From: Helianthus annuus
Taxonomy: Eukaryota; Streptophyta; Magnoliopsida; Asterales; Asteraceae
DNA length: 64,000 bases
Assembly (NCBI RefSeq): GCF_002127325.2
Contig: NC_035444.2
Location: forward strand, 80,101,392 to 80,165,391
Reading direction: 5' to 3'
The notes below the pieces were generated by a model that was given only the letters and a program-made list of their open reading frames with translations, was not told the DNA's origin and did not search any database. Each line of letters opens with the position of its first letter. Position 1 is the stretch's first letter. Both the position numbers and the translations under genes were made by a program. This document shows positions 33,853 through 45,440 of this stretch, piece after piece.

Positions 33853-34104
33853 TTGCATATGAATGAATATAACCCCAGTGGCAGATATGTAATTAGCGAG
33901 CTCAGGAATTTCAAGGAAAATCGAAGAGCTACACCAAAGGGGTTATCAGCTACATTCCGAAGTGCACCAGTCAGTAAAGATCCACAATTTCTTTCTTGGT
34001 ATGACGTTTTGTCTCTGTATTGTATGTTACGGTCTTTTGTTATCGAGTCTGTAAGTTCCGTCAAGTCTACCAAGTTGGATATCTTTCTATCTTTCTTGGT
34101 ATGA
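33853..34104 (+). pseudogene. Captured fragment resembling the XH domain of FDM/IDN2-type proteins
   Basis: The frame reads NEYNPSGRY, SEL.NFKE and R.AT in the first 30 residues. I recognise this as the end of the XH domain of plant FACTOR OF DNA METHYLATION / IDN2 proteins, which bind RNA in RNA-directed DNA methylation. After KG at about residue 29 the similarity stops and the frame is probably noncoding. A small upstream frame (MATDVKILKTPTTKAR, from about 33741) ends at a stop and may be part of the same captured gene. There is no XS or coiled-coil portion, so the product would not work as an FDM protein. The assignment rests on motif memory and was not searched. Confidence 0.55.
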
Positions 34105-34741
34105 CGTTTTGTCTCTGTATTGTATGTTTAACATAATGCAAGTGTGCATTTATGTTGTGTTTAATTGTAGTCATGCTTAACTGTTTAACTTAGTGATATG
34201 TTCTGTCCATGTTTGATGCTTAACTGTTTAACTTAGGGCTTAATACAGAATTTTGGGGTTTTTTACAATTTACTATTTTTGGATAATTGAATAAACAATA
34301 TTTTAAGACAAATTCTAAACATTTAATAAACATTACATTAATAATTCTCCCCCACAGAACAAAAAAGGCACTGAAGGGAAAGAAATAAAAAAAGACGGTC
34401 TTACTCCTGGCTCAAACAATCAAACAGACGGAAGTGTGACAGACGGACTCAAAGTGTTATGAATTTATAAGCTCAGGGGCTCAAAAAACCAAAAAATGAA
34501 TTTAGGGGCTTAGGTTGATGTTTCACACATACCACAGGGACGTAAGTTGCATTTTTCTCTATTTTTTATTAATTAAACCTTTTTTATATTTTGTTATCGA
34601 GTATCATTAATAAAAAATTAATCATACATGTACAATTATTATTTACTTATTTTTATTATTAGTTTTCAATAATTAATCAATACTAATATTACTTAGTACT
34701 TATTTTTAACTATTTATTTTTATTTATTACTGTTATATCAA

Positions 34742-34928
34742 GAGATGCGGTTCTAGAACCGCATCTTTTGGCTCTTGATTTTCTTAGAACACCCATGAGA
34801 TGCGGTTACATAAGAACCACATCTTTTGGCTCATATTTTCTAAAAAACTAACATAAGATGCGGTTTAGAGTGGGGGACTGCATCTTTTGAAAATACTATA
34901 GCATCTTTTGATCATTTATGTACTAGTG
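34742..34928. repeat. Right subterminal repeats of the CACTA element
   Basis: Inverted pairs near 34744 (agatgcggttctagaaccg + catct), 34797 and 34855, plus half-sites to the end. They mirror the left block at 26946-27133. Confidence 0.85.
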
Positions 34929-35044
34929 CGTACTTGGTTTTTATAGTACATTTTTACATCTTTATACATTGATGAGTAATACTAAATTACTAATAGATTT
35001 TCGTTCACAAAAAAAAAAAAAAACCTTAATTAAGTAGTAATTTC

Positions 35045-36352
35045 GTTGTTGTTCATGGGAACTAGTTCCCAACGGACTATCTTCCCAAAAATATTAGCAA
35101 AACTAAAGATAAGATTTCAGATAAAATTTTCCACCTCGGTTTTATAAACGTCTCCCTGTGAGAATATTTCCGTGACGGATGTCCCCTTCGACATCCTTCA
35201 ATGATAAACAAGTTAAGATTTCATATAAGATTTTCTCACAGTTGTATAGTCGTTTGCCATTGAGAATCATTTTCCAAAAGGTCTTTCGTCCGGTGTCCGA
35301 CAAAAGAGTTACTATAAATGGAAATCAAGTTCCAATTGTTTTCTTAACGGCAAATTTGGATCACTGACTGACCACTGAGTGTCATTGTGCCATGGACGTA
35401 GCCACCCGATCATATCCATCTCCACTAGGCAATAATGCCTATACACCAATTCAGAAGAGAAATCCAATATATATGGGAAAACCCCCTTGTGGGAATCAAA
35501 CCCAGGACCTCATGGTCTCTAAATCTTATACCACTCCTAAGATGTCACTAGTCTATAATCCGATGGGCAATTCCAATTGATTTTAAAATGAATATTTTGT
35601 TCCATACCTGTAAACACTTTAGAATTTTCTTGGTCTCCAATACCTTCATAATTTTCACGTATATGAAACCTCTTTGATATGCAAACAAGTAATAAATTAC
35701 ACCGTTATTGCATCGGTGATAATAATCATTAGTGAATTCTTTACCCACATCAAGTTTTCCAATTGATGAGCACGCCACTGTAAGCAGTAAGTTTTTCCGC
35801 ATAGTCCTACATAAATCTATATATTTTCAAAATATGGCGCAGCATGTTTCTTTTTCGAATGCTGACACACACATTTCATAATTCTACACCACCTAAAATG
35901 CATCAAGTACCAATAATAAGGTTTGAACCATCACCACTTAGTTAAGAGAAATTCACCAATACGAGCTAAACTCTAAATGCCTCTTGGCATATGATGCAAC
36001 ACGTGTGTCTGAAAATCATGAATTAAAGATAAAATGCCAGTTGTATCAATTGTTTTCGCTTGGTTATAGTTTGCTTTTAGACCCTTAACTTATATTGGAC
36101 ATAGAGATAAAAGAAAAATGAATATGGAAAAGGATAGAAAAGGACTAAATATAGTAAATTAGTAATCAGGCGAGGGTCATCACGTGGGCCGCAGCTTAAT
36201 GGACTTTAACATTGGCACAATCAATATATTTAGTCAAAAGTTTGCTAAAGATTATTATAAGAACACGATCATGAATAATGCCAGCCAGCACATATGTGAA
36301 GCGGGCTAATTTCGTGATTTCAACAAGAACATGTATTAATTTTTTATGTTTT
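35045..36352. repeat. Tandem segmental duplication, copy 1
   Basis: It aligns in order with 36424-37252. Shared blocks include gggaacta.ttcccaacgg, gatgtcccctt, ttactataaatggaaa, gtgggccg.agcttaatg and aatgccag. Copies are well diverged. Copy 1 has an extra block (35395-35560) that looks like a SINE insertion. Confidence 0.75.
35395..35560 (-). mobile_element. SINE-like insertion
   Basis: On the minus strand TCTTAGGAGTGGTATAAG is A-box-like and GGTTTGATTCC is a near-consensus B box. It is absent from the second copy of the duplication, which supports an insertion. Ends were not fixed. Confidence 0.4.
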
Positions 36353-36423
36353 ATTCAATTCACATTTTCCTATGGTTCTTGCTCACTCGAATGGATTACC
36401 GAGAGACTAACAGGTCCGAATTT

Positions 36424-37252
36424 GGTTGTTGTCCGTGGGAACTAATTCCCAACGGACTATCATTTGGTAAATAATCGGAAATGCTAAAGATAAAACTTCG
36501 GATAAGATTCCCACCCAAGCTTTTCAGACGTTTGTCAGTGGGGAGGTTTTCCGACGAATGTCCCCTTGCAATCCGTCAGTGATAACATTTCATATCAAAT
36601 TTTATTCTAGACTTTAAGTTGTTTGTTAGTGGGAATCATTTGCCCACGTGGAATGTGTAGTAAAAAGTTACTAGAAATGGAAACCAAATATCAGTTTTTC
36701 ATTCGTTAACCCCATAGACACTCCATTTTTCAAATACATTACACACGCCTTTTTGACATGTGACGATAGCAAGTTTCGTCGGTAATGATACCCATTGGTA
36801 AATTTTATACCCATTTCATTTTTTTTCTGATGAGTACCCCATTACAAAGGGAACTCTGATGGATGAGTCCGTCACTAAAAGCCTTATGTTTTGGAGTGTA
36901 TACCGACATCTAATAATATATATTTATATATTATGCAACGTGAAGGTGTTAAGAGTTTTTAATAATCATTTTTAACTAAAGATAAAATGCAAGTTGTGGA
37001 TGATATGGGAAAAGAATGAAACAACGAAAGAAAAAGACCAAAATAGTAATCAGGTGAGGGCCTTCAAGTGGGCCGTAGCTTAATGAAGTATTGGACTTCA
37101 AGTCTTCAACAATGACACGATAAGTTTAGTCAAAAAAAGGTAAATATAGTTTAAATCTTTTGTTTGGGAACAAGATCATGACTGCACATATTAATGCCAG
37201 CACATGTGAATATCGTGATTACAAGAATATGTATTATTTTCAATGTTTTATA
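36424..37252. repeat. Tandem segmental duplication, copy 2
   Basis: Counterpart of 35045-36352, starting gttgtccgtgggaactaatt and ending near caatgttttatac. No coding frame is shared between the copies. Confidence 0.75.
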
Positions 37253-37980
37253 CTACCACTAATTTCTTAAAATATCTATATCTTGATCACTTAATTTGAA
37301 AGACTCCTATACACACACCTCTATGTTCTTATTTTCACATCTCTAGTGTATATGGGTTGTATAATCTTATACGCCCCGTATATAATGCTTTTGCACGGAA
37401 ATAAATGCAGTGAAATGTTTTTTTGTTTTACATGTATACGGGTCGTATAACATTATACAAGCCGTATATAATTGTATACGAGAAATATAATGTTATACGG
37501 CCAAATGTGTTTATTTTTGTGAGGTTTTGGGTTTTATGACCCGTTTCTTCCTACGTGATCGTAATTTATTCCTCCATCCTATGGAGTTAAAATCCAACAT
37601 CCGAACTAAACATTTTCTTAAGTTCTTAAGCCCTCAGCTTTGTATTCTTTTGACCCGTTCATGATTCATCAAACAAACTTGTTTGTTTGCATTCTAATTC
37701 TCATGAATATCATACTATAATTGTTTCCTATTAACCAAGGTTCTATTCACGGGTTTTCTATGCATCCGTAACCCGTTTTGCGTGTATGCTTATTTTGACC
37801 CGTTAAGAATTAAAGCATTTTAAACTCATATCACGCTCTCCCCTTTGATTTATATCTTATTCTTACATTAATATATTGTAAATAACTCAATCGCTTGATC
37901 TTTTCATTGATACAATCGAAATATATATACATTGATACAATCGAAATATATATACATGTGCAGAAGGTTTGTAAACTAAG
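37253..37980. other. AT-rich flank of copia A, with tatacg repeats
   Basis: Inverted and direct gtatacgggtcgtataa-type repeats lie at 37350-37500. A minus-strand purine tract at 37835-37846 could be the PPT of copia A, but no LTR could be proved. A 26-bp direct duplication (attgatacaatcgaaatata) lies at 37908-37957. Confidence 0.45.
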
Positions 37981-37988
37981 AAAGTAAA

Positions 37989-39191
37989 TCACAAAATAAT
38001 TACATAATAATACAAATTATATGCATGATTGAGTAAATCAACTAATTGATTTACGTTAGCTGTTACCCCCTTCAATCGAACATGTGGAGAACCAACGCGA
38101 AGCATGTCCCGAAATTTTCCAAATAGAGGCTTGGAAAGGCTCTTGGTGAAGATGTCTGCAACCTGGAGATTGGATGGAACAAACTTGGTGTGCAGCTGAC
38201 CAGAAGAAACTAGTTCACGAACAAAATGATAGTCAATGTCAATGTGTTTAGCACACTTATGAGATACTGGATTCTGGCTTAAGAAGATAGCACTTTTATT
38301 GTCACAGAGAAGTGTTGGTCGATCCGTAGGAAGAGCATGCAATTCACGAAGAAGATGTGTAAGCCAAATAATTTCTGCAGCTGTATTCGCCATAGCACGA
38401 TATTCTAATTCACAGCTGGATCGAGAGACCGTAGGTTGCTTCTTGGCACTCCAAGATACTAGGTTTCCACCCAAATATATAGAGTAACCATACGGCGAAC
38501 GTCGTGTTTCAATACAGCGTGCCCAGTCGGCATCAGAATAGCCGACCAAAGTGGTCTTTTGCGGTCGAGAGAAAGTTAATCCAAAGGGGATAGTGCCTTT
38601 AACAAAACGCATGATGCGCTTCACTGATTGAAAATGGGCCATTGTGGGGGATTGCAAGTGTTGACTGGCCTGATTAACCGCATAGGAGAGATCGGGACGA
38701 GTAATAGTTAAATACTGTAGAGCTCCAACCAATGATCGATACAAAGTGGGATCATGAAACGGATCACCATTGGAGGAGAATGTTTCAGTGGTAGTTAAGG
38801 GAGTAGCAACCGGCTTGGCATCCAGTAAACCTGCACGAGCCAAGATGTCATGAGCATATTTCGCCTGACTGAGGAATGTGCCGTTTTCTGAATAAATCAC
38901 CTCGAGACCCAAAAAATATCCAAGAGCACCCAAATCTTTGACAGAAAACTCCTCATGCAGACGAGTAATAAAAGACTGAATAAGATTAGGATCACTACCA
39001 GTAATAATGATGTCATCGACATAAACCAGAAGATAGACAATTGCATTCCCTTTTTTGAAAATAAACAAGGAAGTATCTGCTTTGCTGCAAAGAAAGCCAT
39101 TTTGTAGTAAAAAGGTGCTAAGTTGTTGAAACCAGGCACGAGGGGCCTGTTTGAGACCATAGAGAGCCTTCTGCAAGCGACACTGCGACAA
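37989..39191 (-). pseudogene. Copia A RT C-terminal half and RNase H
   Basis: The frame starts within RT at the KALYGLKQAPRAW motif. It contains the catalytic YVDDIIITG, the FLGLEV motif, and RNase H: SDADWARCIETRRS, SWSAKKQPTVSRSS.LEYRAMA, CDNKSAI and KHIDIDYHFVRE. It is the continuation of the frame at 38897-39733 after a 1-bp shift near 39185. It ends with an unusual tail (NHAYNLYYYVIIL) that may be read-through into untranslated sequence. Confidence 0.88.
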
Positions 39192-39760
39192 ACATGATCA
39201 TGAAACTGAGAATTAACAAAACCAGTCGGTTGTTCCATGTAAACTGTCTCAGTGAGATTGCCGTTTAAAAAATCATTTCGAACATCCAACTGACGAAGTG
39301 ACCAACCATAGATTGTGGCAAGAGCAAGAACAACTCGAACTGTAGATGCCTTGACAACTGGACTGAAGGTATGAGAAAAATCAAGACCAGGAACCTGAGT
39401 GAAACCTTGAGCCACCAGACGAGCCTTGTACCTGTCAACAGACCCATCAGCCTTATATTTTGTTCTATAAATCCACTTTGAGCCAACGATATTTGCATTC
39501 TTTAGACGCGGAACCAAAACCCAAGTGTTGTTTGCTCGTAGTGCATGAAGCTCCTCCTCCATAGCTTTAACCCATTTAGAATGTTTAGCTGCAGATTTGT
39601 AGCCGCGAGGATCCTGTGCTGCAAGTAAAGCATAATGTAAAGAACCTGAAAACAAAGCAAGATTAGCATAATGTTTTGATTTGTAAATTCCATTTTTCAA
39701 TCGAGTGCGCATGGGATGCGATGGTATCGGCACAGCAGAGGATCCTGTTTGAGAGTTGGG
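39185..39760 (-). pseudogene. Copia A RT N-terminal half
   Basis: It contains WVKAMEEELHALRANNTW, SKWIYRTKYKADGSVDRYKARLVAQGF, FSPVVKASTVRVVLALA and LDVRNDFLNGNL. The last motif has Asn where the catalytic-site LDVKNAFLHG family usually has a different residue, so it may be mutated. The frame reported further down to 38897 is out of register after 39185. An in-frame TAA (39761-39763) separates it from integrase. Confidence 0.85.
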
Positions 39761-41126
39761 TTAGAAGGAAGGATGGGGGGCGAGTAAACTAGGTGTAGAA
39801 TCTGAGAAATGGGTAGTATGAGACGGAGGTTGAGATGTAGGAGCGTGAATACTGGGTTGAGGTGAATGGGCCGAAGACGGAGGATCGGACAGAGTAGTGT
39901 GAACCGTAGAGGGGGTGTGCGGTGGGCCAGAAGGAATGGTTTGGTCAGGAATAGTGTGAGCCGAAGGTTGTTGGTGGGGATGTGGTATTTGGGCCGAAGG
40001 TTGTTGGTGGTGGGGTGGTGTTTGGGCCGATGATGGTGGAACAAGGAAGGGAGGATGAGAACAAAGCGAGCACGAGGAAGGGTTTGATGAGTGTTTTTGG
40101 ACCGATGGTGGTTCTTGGGAAGTATTGGGTAGAACGGGTGCGGAGGGAACGGGTAAGGTTTCATCAAAGTTTGAAAATACAAGAGTGGCTTCATCAACAG
40201 GTTTGACAGAAGTGCTAAAGGGAAAGTTGTCCTCATCAAATTGAGCATGTCGTGTTACGTAGATCCGATGAGTAAGAGGATCTAAGCACTGATAACCTTT
40301 ATATTTTGCATCATACCCAATAAAGATACATTCGGCACTACGAGGGGATAATTTGTGCTTTGCATAATCCCTCAAGTATGGAAAAACACGACAACCAAAA
40401 ATTCGAAGATTTGAGTAAGTGGGACAATGACCATATATGATTTCATATTGTGATTTAAAGTCGAGAACCGATGATGGGAGGCGATTAATAATGAAAGTGG
40501 CAGAGGCAAAAGCGTCCGCCCACAAGGTGGCAGGTGCATGGGAATTAAAAAGCATAGCGAGGCCGGTTTCAGTAATGTGTCTATGCTTTCGTTCAGCCCG
40601 CCCGTTTTGTTCAGGAGTGTGAGGACAGGAAAGGCGATGATGAATGCCTTGAGTTTGAAAAAATTGTTGCACTCTATTGTTTGTAAACTCAGTGCCGCCA
40701 TCACTTTGAAACACTTTAATTTTGCAAGATAATTGGTTTTGAACAAAGGGTGCAAAAATTAATAATGCATCATAAAATTCAGATTTGTGTTTAAGTGGAT
40801 AAAACCACGTGAAACGAGAATGATCATCAATAAATATAGCATAAAAACGATAACCATTCGTAGAAGTAACAGGCGCAGGTCCCCACAAATCACAATGTAT
40901 TAAATCTAAAACATGCAATGAACGTTTTGAGTTTAATACAAATGGCAAACGATGGGATTTAGATAATTGGCACGGAGAACAAACATTTGGTTTAGGTAAT
41001 AAAGAGGTAACAAACAAAGAACCATGGTTATCAAGTCTGGAAATAACATCAAAAGACACATGTCCAAGGCGATTGTGCCATTTTTCAAACGAAGCTTTGA
41101 GATGATGAGCCGAGTAGGAAGCAATA
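39761..41126 (-). pseudogene. Copia A integrase
   Basis: It starts inside the GAG-pre-integrase domain (FEKWHNRLGHVS). The zinc module ends in CSPCQLSKSHRLPF. The DDE core is present: LDLIHCDLWGP, FQSDGGTEF and CPHTPEQNGRAERKHRHI, followed by IFGCRVFPYLR and the long Pro/Ser/His-rich linker typical of copia before RT. The upstream boundary is the insertion point of the gypsy LTR; residues read beyond 41126 belong to that LTR. Confidence 0.9.
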
Positions 41127-43930
41127 TGTAACACCCCGTGTTTTCGAATGTCAAAGTCAAAGTCCAAGTCAACTTGACTTCTTTGACTGTAATTAGTCTA
41201 TTCTATGTTTTATTTGTATTATGTGGAGTAAGTGTTGTTAATCAAAAAGGATTCGAAGTAATCAAATGTCTAATCGACGCGAAACGATTTACGACTGTGA
41301 TTAGTAGGAAGTAACAATGCGATAAAGTTAATCAATAAAAAATCAAGCTAATCGAATCAGCTATCGAACTCGAAACTCGAACTCTGCGAATTTGGTGTTA
41401 TATTACGTGTGTGTGTGCCTTATGTGTGTTACCTGTGCGTGCTTACTTTATGTTTTGTGTGGTAATCAATCGAAACTCGAAACTCAATCGAATGCAATCG
41501 AAATCGAATTATGATGAATGGTAGCGTAAGGTTAGTGTGAAATATAGATGCTTGTATGTAGATATAGTGGTTGGGACTAAAAGTAATTTGAATAGGAAAC
41601 TCGATCGTATTCGTATCGTCTTCAATCGAAATCGAAATATCAGAAATCGTTGCACCGAACGTTCGAACCAGGCTGTTGATCGATCAGGCTGTCAGCCGAT
41701 CGAACAACCCAGCCGATCGGACGGACTGTCCGATCGAGCAGGCTGTCCGATCGGGATGCCTGGCCGATCGGCCAACCCTTTCCTCTTTTGGAAGCCTATA
41801 AATAGGCCTGTCATTGTCATTCTTTCCACTTTTGGAAACCCTCTGGCCGACCAGCTCGTGCTCCTCCTCTTTTCTCAGATTTCTTCCGATTCCGGTAAGT
41901 TTTCATCCTAAATCTTGTACTTTCTTGATCAATACACACTCCTACACCTTTCTATCTTTCAAATCTTGATTTCTAACCGTGAAATCATCAAGATCTAAGT
42001 ATTCTAGGATGATGTCATCATGGTGTTCTTCAAGAACTTCATGTTTTGGCCTCATTCCACCAAGAATCACTTGAATCTAGCCGATTTCCACATAAACAAA
42101 CTAAGATCTATCACAGATCTGAACATTTACATGGTGGGAAGGATTGAAAGAAGGATTTCCAACTTTCTTTCAACTCTTTTACACTCAATGCCTTCAAACC
42201 GGTAGAAACGGAGCTTGAGCCAACTCACCAATCATTCTAATGGTTGCGTGGTTCAAGACTCGGATTCTATCTACGAGGTTCACCGATTTCGGGTTAAACG
42301 TTGAACTACCGTTCCGAACAGTTCACCGGCCGGACTTGGGTGATTCCTGTCCGAGCAGGGGAAACAAGTAAGAACGAAGGTTCCATGGTTCAGCTCGTTT
42401 TCAAAATACCTCGATATAGCGTCAAATAATCAGAACAACCAAGTGTTAGACGAACAGGCCGACCAGGTCAGGATGCTGACCGATCGAACAGGCTGTTCGA
42501 ACGAACAGCCCAGCCGATCGGACAGGTCAGCCGATCGACCAGGCCAGCCGATCGGCTAGCATATGGCCCCACATTTTGACAATTTCATGAAGTATAGTAT
42601 TGAACGAAGTGATGTTCGATCGAACGACTGTTTGGCAACATTACTCTTCGGATCATGAGATACTATGCTTCAACCCTTAATCGATTTTCAACTCGTTCGA
42701 CGTATTGGAGTGCCACCCGATCGAACATGCTGTTTGATCAGGTGACACCCTACTGAGGACTTACTACCGAAGTGTCTAACCGATCAGTTAAGCCGGCCGA
42801 TCGAACGGCCGTTCGATCGATCGACCTGAAGGGTAAGAACACTTCAAGGTTCTCAAACACTATAACGAAAACTTCGAAAGGTCAAGCCATCATACACAAA
42901 AACATCCTACTCAAAGGAAGAAACAATCCACTTGAATAGTCCAACCGATCGAGCCTACTGGCCGATCGAACAGGCTGTCCGAACGGACTGTCTAACCGAA
43001 CGAACGGCCCGTTCGATCGAACCTGCTGCTCGATCGACCAGGCTGTTCGACCCATCATCACTCGTTTCCATTTAACGTGTTACTCATCGTTATGCTATCA
43101 AACTATTCAGGCTAACCCTACTCTCAAGCGCTCTTTTCAATCCATCAATCAATCGCTGTGAGTATACTCGAACCCTTTTTGCTTTAGCACGTTTGGGTGT
43201 TACATACGTTACTTATCTAAATCACAATCGATCACACAACTCAATTATTTGAACGCTAACCGATTCGCATGTATTACGTGACTAAATGAATGCTTGTTGT
43301 TATGTTTACACGTGGAATGTTGTCTACCTGCCTTAACGACGTAGTACTATAGTTTGGACTCAGCACCCGTTCACACGGGGGTTGTTAAGGACAATTACTT
43401 GCATGGATTATGGTGGTAATCATGTATTGCGAACTGTCTCGGACAGTTAACCCGCAGTCATTGGTATCGATAGATCCATGTCGATAATTAACATGCTTCG
43501 TTTTCCTCTGTGTACGTGCTGGTTATGCGTAAACTATTTCAAACTCTATATGCTATTATCAAACTTGTATGCTCACTTTTACATTTTATGTATTGACTTT
43601 ATTTTAACATATGTGACAGGCAACTAGGATGCTTATCCGCTAGGAAGGCGAGCTAGGAATAAGCGTCTAGAGCATAGTTGTCTGTAGATCTTGCAGATTG
43701 AGTCTCTAGAAGCATGTGAACAATATTTATATTTTTATTTAAATCTGAGTTGTTGGAACAGTATATTTGAATAGATGCTTATCTGTAATAACTTGTTTTA
43801 TTATTTGGGATACGGTATGGGACGTATCATTTAAACTAAATAGTAATGATAGTTGTTGTGGAAACTTCTGGACAATCTGTTTCGCTCAGTGCCATGCCCC
43901 GATGATTCCGCCATCGGTTGGGGTGTGACA
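41127..43930 (+). repeat. 5' LTR of the family G element (2804 bp)
   Basis: It starts TGTAACACCCCG and ends GGGTGTGACA. It holds a TATA box (41797-41804) with GATCG palindromes just upstream (41680-41770), and further palindrome clusters downstream at 42450-42560 and 42930-43050. It matches 1-2353 (inverted) and 62150-63553. Confidence 0.93.
41797..41804 (+). promoter_or_regulatory. TATA box of the family G LTR, copy 2
   Basis: TATAAATA in the same context (aagcctataaataggc) as copy 1 at 1649-1656, about 670 bp into the LTR. Confidence 0.6.
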
Positions 43931-43933
43931 GAT

Positions 43934-43946
43934 TGGTATCAAAGCC
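43934..43946 (+). other. Primer binding site (initiator Met tRNA type)
   Basis: TGGTATCAAAGCC lies three bases after the LTR end. It has one mismatch to the usual TGGTATCAGAGCC. Confidence 0.85.
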
Positions 43947-45053
43947 ATAACTATAGGGAATTAGGCAAGACACGACCTAGTCCGGGTCGCTGTCTTAGAG
44001 ACCTAGACTATAGTTAGGAACCAACAGACCAAGCTTATGTGCTATATCCTGTTACTCTTCACTATCACTGCACTCGAATTTTCAAATGGAATCAAGCGAT
44101 TTAGTCTGGATTAGGAGTGAAAACCGCAAACTCTCGACTAAATTACTTGATCCATGCCGATTTTATCAATTTATCAATGATTTCCTTACTATTTCGATAA
44201 CGAACGAAGAGAATTATACCAAATCAGGAGTGAAATCCATATTTTGATGAATAATCTCCTCAAATTTTACTGAAACAAGGAAGAAGTTGCTAAGCTAGGG
44301 GTGAAACCCTAACCTTGATAACTTGTTCTGGATTTTTATTTATCTCATCAAAGCCTCGATGGACTCCAACGACCTGAACTCACAAGTATGACCTAGGGAA
44401 TACGTGTAGAATGCCTAAGAATCGAGGCCGCAACGCAAGCCCGAAAGTTGAAAAGTGACGACAAGTCTATTGTGAATAGTCGAATCGCTTTGGGTAGTCA
44501 ATGTCTAGTAGCCGCAGACAATCCATTTCACGATTTTATATGTTTCGATTCTGAGCCCGCAACTGCCTACTCTGATCGATCGTTGTTTTTATATGTTTTA
44601 TGTGTATATATCTGTTTATGTGTTTAAATTTTTGAAGAATTCTTCGATTTTTACTATCACTTCGATCGACACACACGACTCGCATTGCCAATCTATCTCA
44701 AAATGGTAACAAATCGCTGCAACTCTAGACAAAGTTATGCTACAATATACGCTTATACTACACTCGACATGCTATACTACTCGATATACTATACGAACGA
44801 CACGCGAGCTTTGAATGATAGGTTTCTGTATTCTGACCGCCTCTGTGATTGAATAGGAATATGCTTCTATGTATACGTGTCTCTGTGCTCTACGTGCCTA
44901 CGTGCTTATGTGCTTCTGTGATTACGTGAATATGTGGTTATGTGCCTATGTGTTTATGTGATACGTGTTTCGACGAGTTCCTAAGCTTTAGTTAGAACTA
45001 CACGTGTGAGGTGAGATTCAATCATGTTGTGTTGAGTCCTGTGACGATGTCTG
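43947..45053 (+). other. Leader of the family G element, non-coding
   Basis: About 1.1 kb between PBS and gag with no supported frame. It has three rough repeats of aggagtgaaa followed by a gat-rich block (about 44115, 44225 and 44300), and a stretch of 8-10-bp repeats of tacgtgctta/tatgtgcttc type at 44860-44975. Confidence 0.6.
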
Positions 45054-45440
45054 ATGCAGACAATGTCGTCTGGATCCCGACACCATCTTAATCACCAAGA
45101 GAAGAGAGACAAGCGTCTCGCTGCTATCATCGCTAAGAAAGTGGCAAAAGCTGTGAGCGAGGAGTATGAAAACGTCAGCAAATCGTCTGAGGAGTCGCGA
45201 ACCGAAGCTCCTTAAGACACTAACAAGACCGTTTTCAGCTTCAAACAGTTTAAGACATGCGGACCAAAGGAGTTCACCGGAGAAGATGGCCCTACCGCCA
45301 TGTTTCAATGGTTTGATTCAGTTGAAGTCACTCTGCGCCAAAGCGGCTGTCCAGAAAATCTCCGTACCCTCAATGCGACCGGTGTCTTCCAGTCCCGAGT
45401 TCTAGACTGGTGGACGGCCGAACGAAACAAACGCAGGAAT
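45054..45440 (+). pseudogene. Family G gag, N-terminal part (split by copia B)
   Basis: The likely start is the ATG at 45054 (or 45063). A basic, helical start (KRDKRLAAIIAKKVAKAV) is followed by an in-frame TAA at 45213-45215. The gag domain then begins: CGPKEFTGEDGPTAMFQWFD, VEVTLRQSGC and LDWWTAERNK. It stops at 45440, the end of the TSD copy ggaat, and resumes in the same frame at 58162. Confidence 0.85.

Larger units (their letters stand above)
32531..34559 (+). mobile_element. Pack-MULE (Mutator-like, 2029 bp) inside the CACTA element
   Basis: Terminal inverted repeats of about 149 bp (32531-32679 and 34411-34559) start gagaaaaatgcaa and agree at well over 90% of positions by eye. The 9-bp TSD is tatttatta at 32522-32530 and tatttttta at 34560-34568 (one mismatch). 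There is no transposase. The interior has a CATCTT-repeat 5'-UTR-like stretch, a good splice donor (aag then gtaagatc near 32972), an intron-like T-rich stretch and a host gene fragment at 33853. That is the make-up of a Pack-MULE. Confidence 0.85.
26925..34928. mobile_element. CACTA (En/Spm-type) DNA transposon, 8004 bp, non-autonomous
   Basis: The left end is cactagtacataagtg and the right end is its inverted counterpart, catttatgtactagtg. The terminal repeat is about 22 bp with two mismatches, and the 3-bp TSD cgt is at 26922-26924 and 34929-34931. Subterminal AGATGCGG repeats in both orientations lie within 220 bp of each end, as expected for TNPA-type binding sites. No transposase frame is visible. 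The interior holds a possible gene fragment, a MITE-like element, a hAT MITE, a ~100-bp satellite and a Pack-MULE. Confidence 0.9.
37989..41126 (-). mobile_element. Ty1/copia element A, 3' part (integrase to RNase H)
   Basis: This is the downstream part of a minus-strand copia element whose upstream part is at 63554-64000. The two were separated by the gypsy element at 41127-63553, with caata duplicated at 41122-41126 and 63554-63558. The coding order IN, RT, RNase H is that of copia. It has one stop at 39761-39763 and one frameshift near 39185. The 3' LTR was not identified, and gag and the 5' LTR lie beyond the right edge. Confidence 0.88.

Noticed and set aside
37835..37846. Definite PPT and 3' LTR of copia A
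   Set aside because: The purine tract fits, but no matching LTR or second copy is in the window, so the end of copia A is left open.
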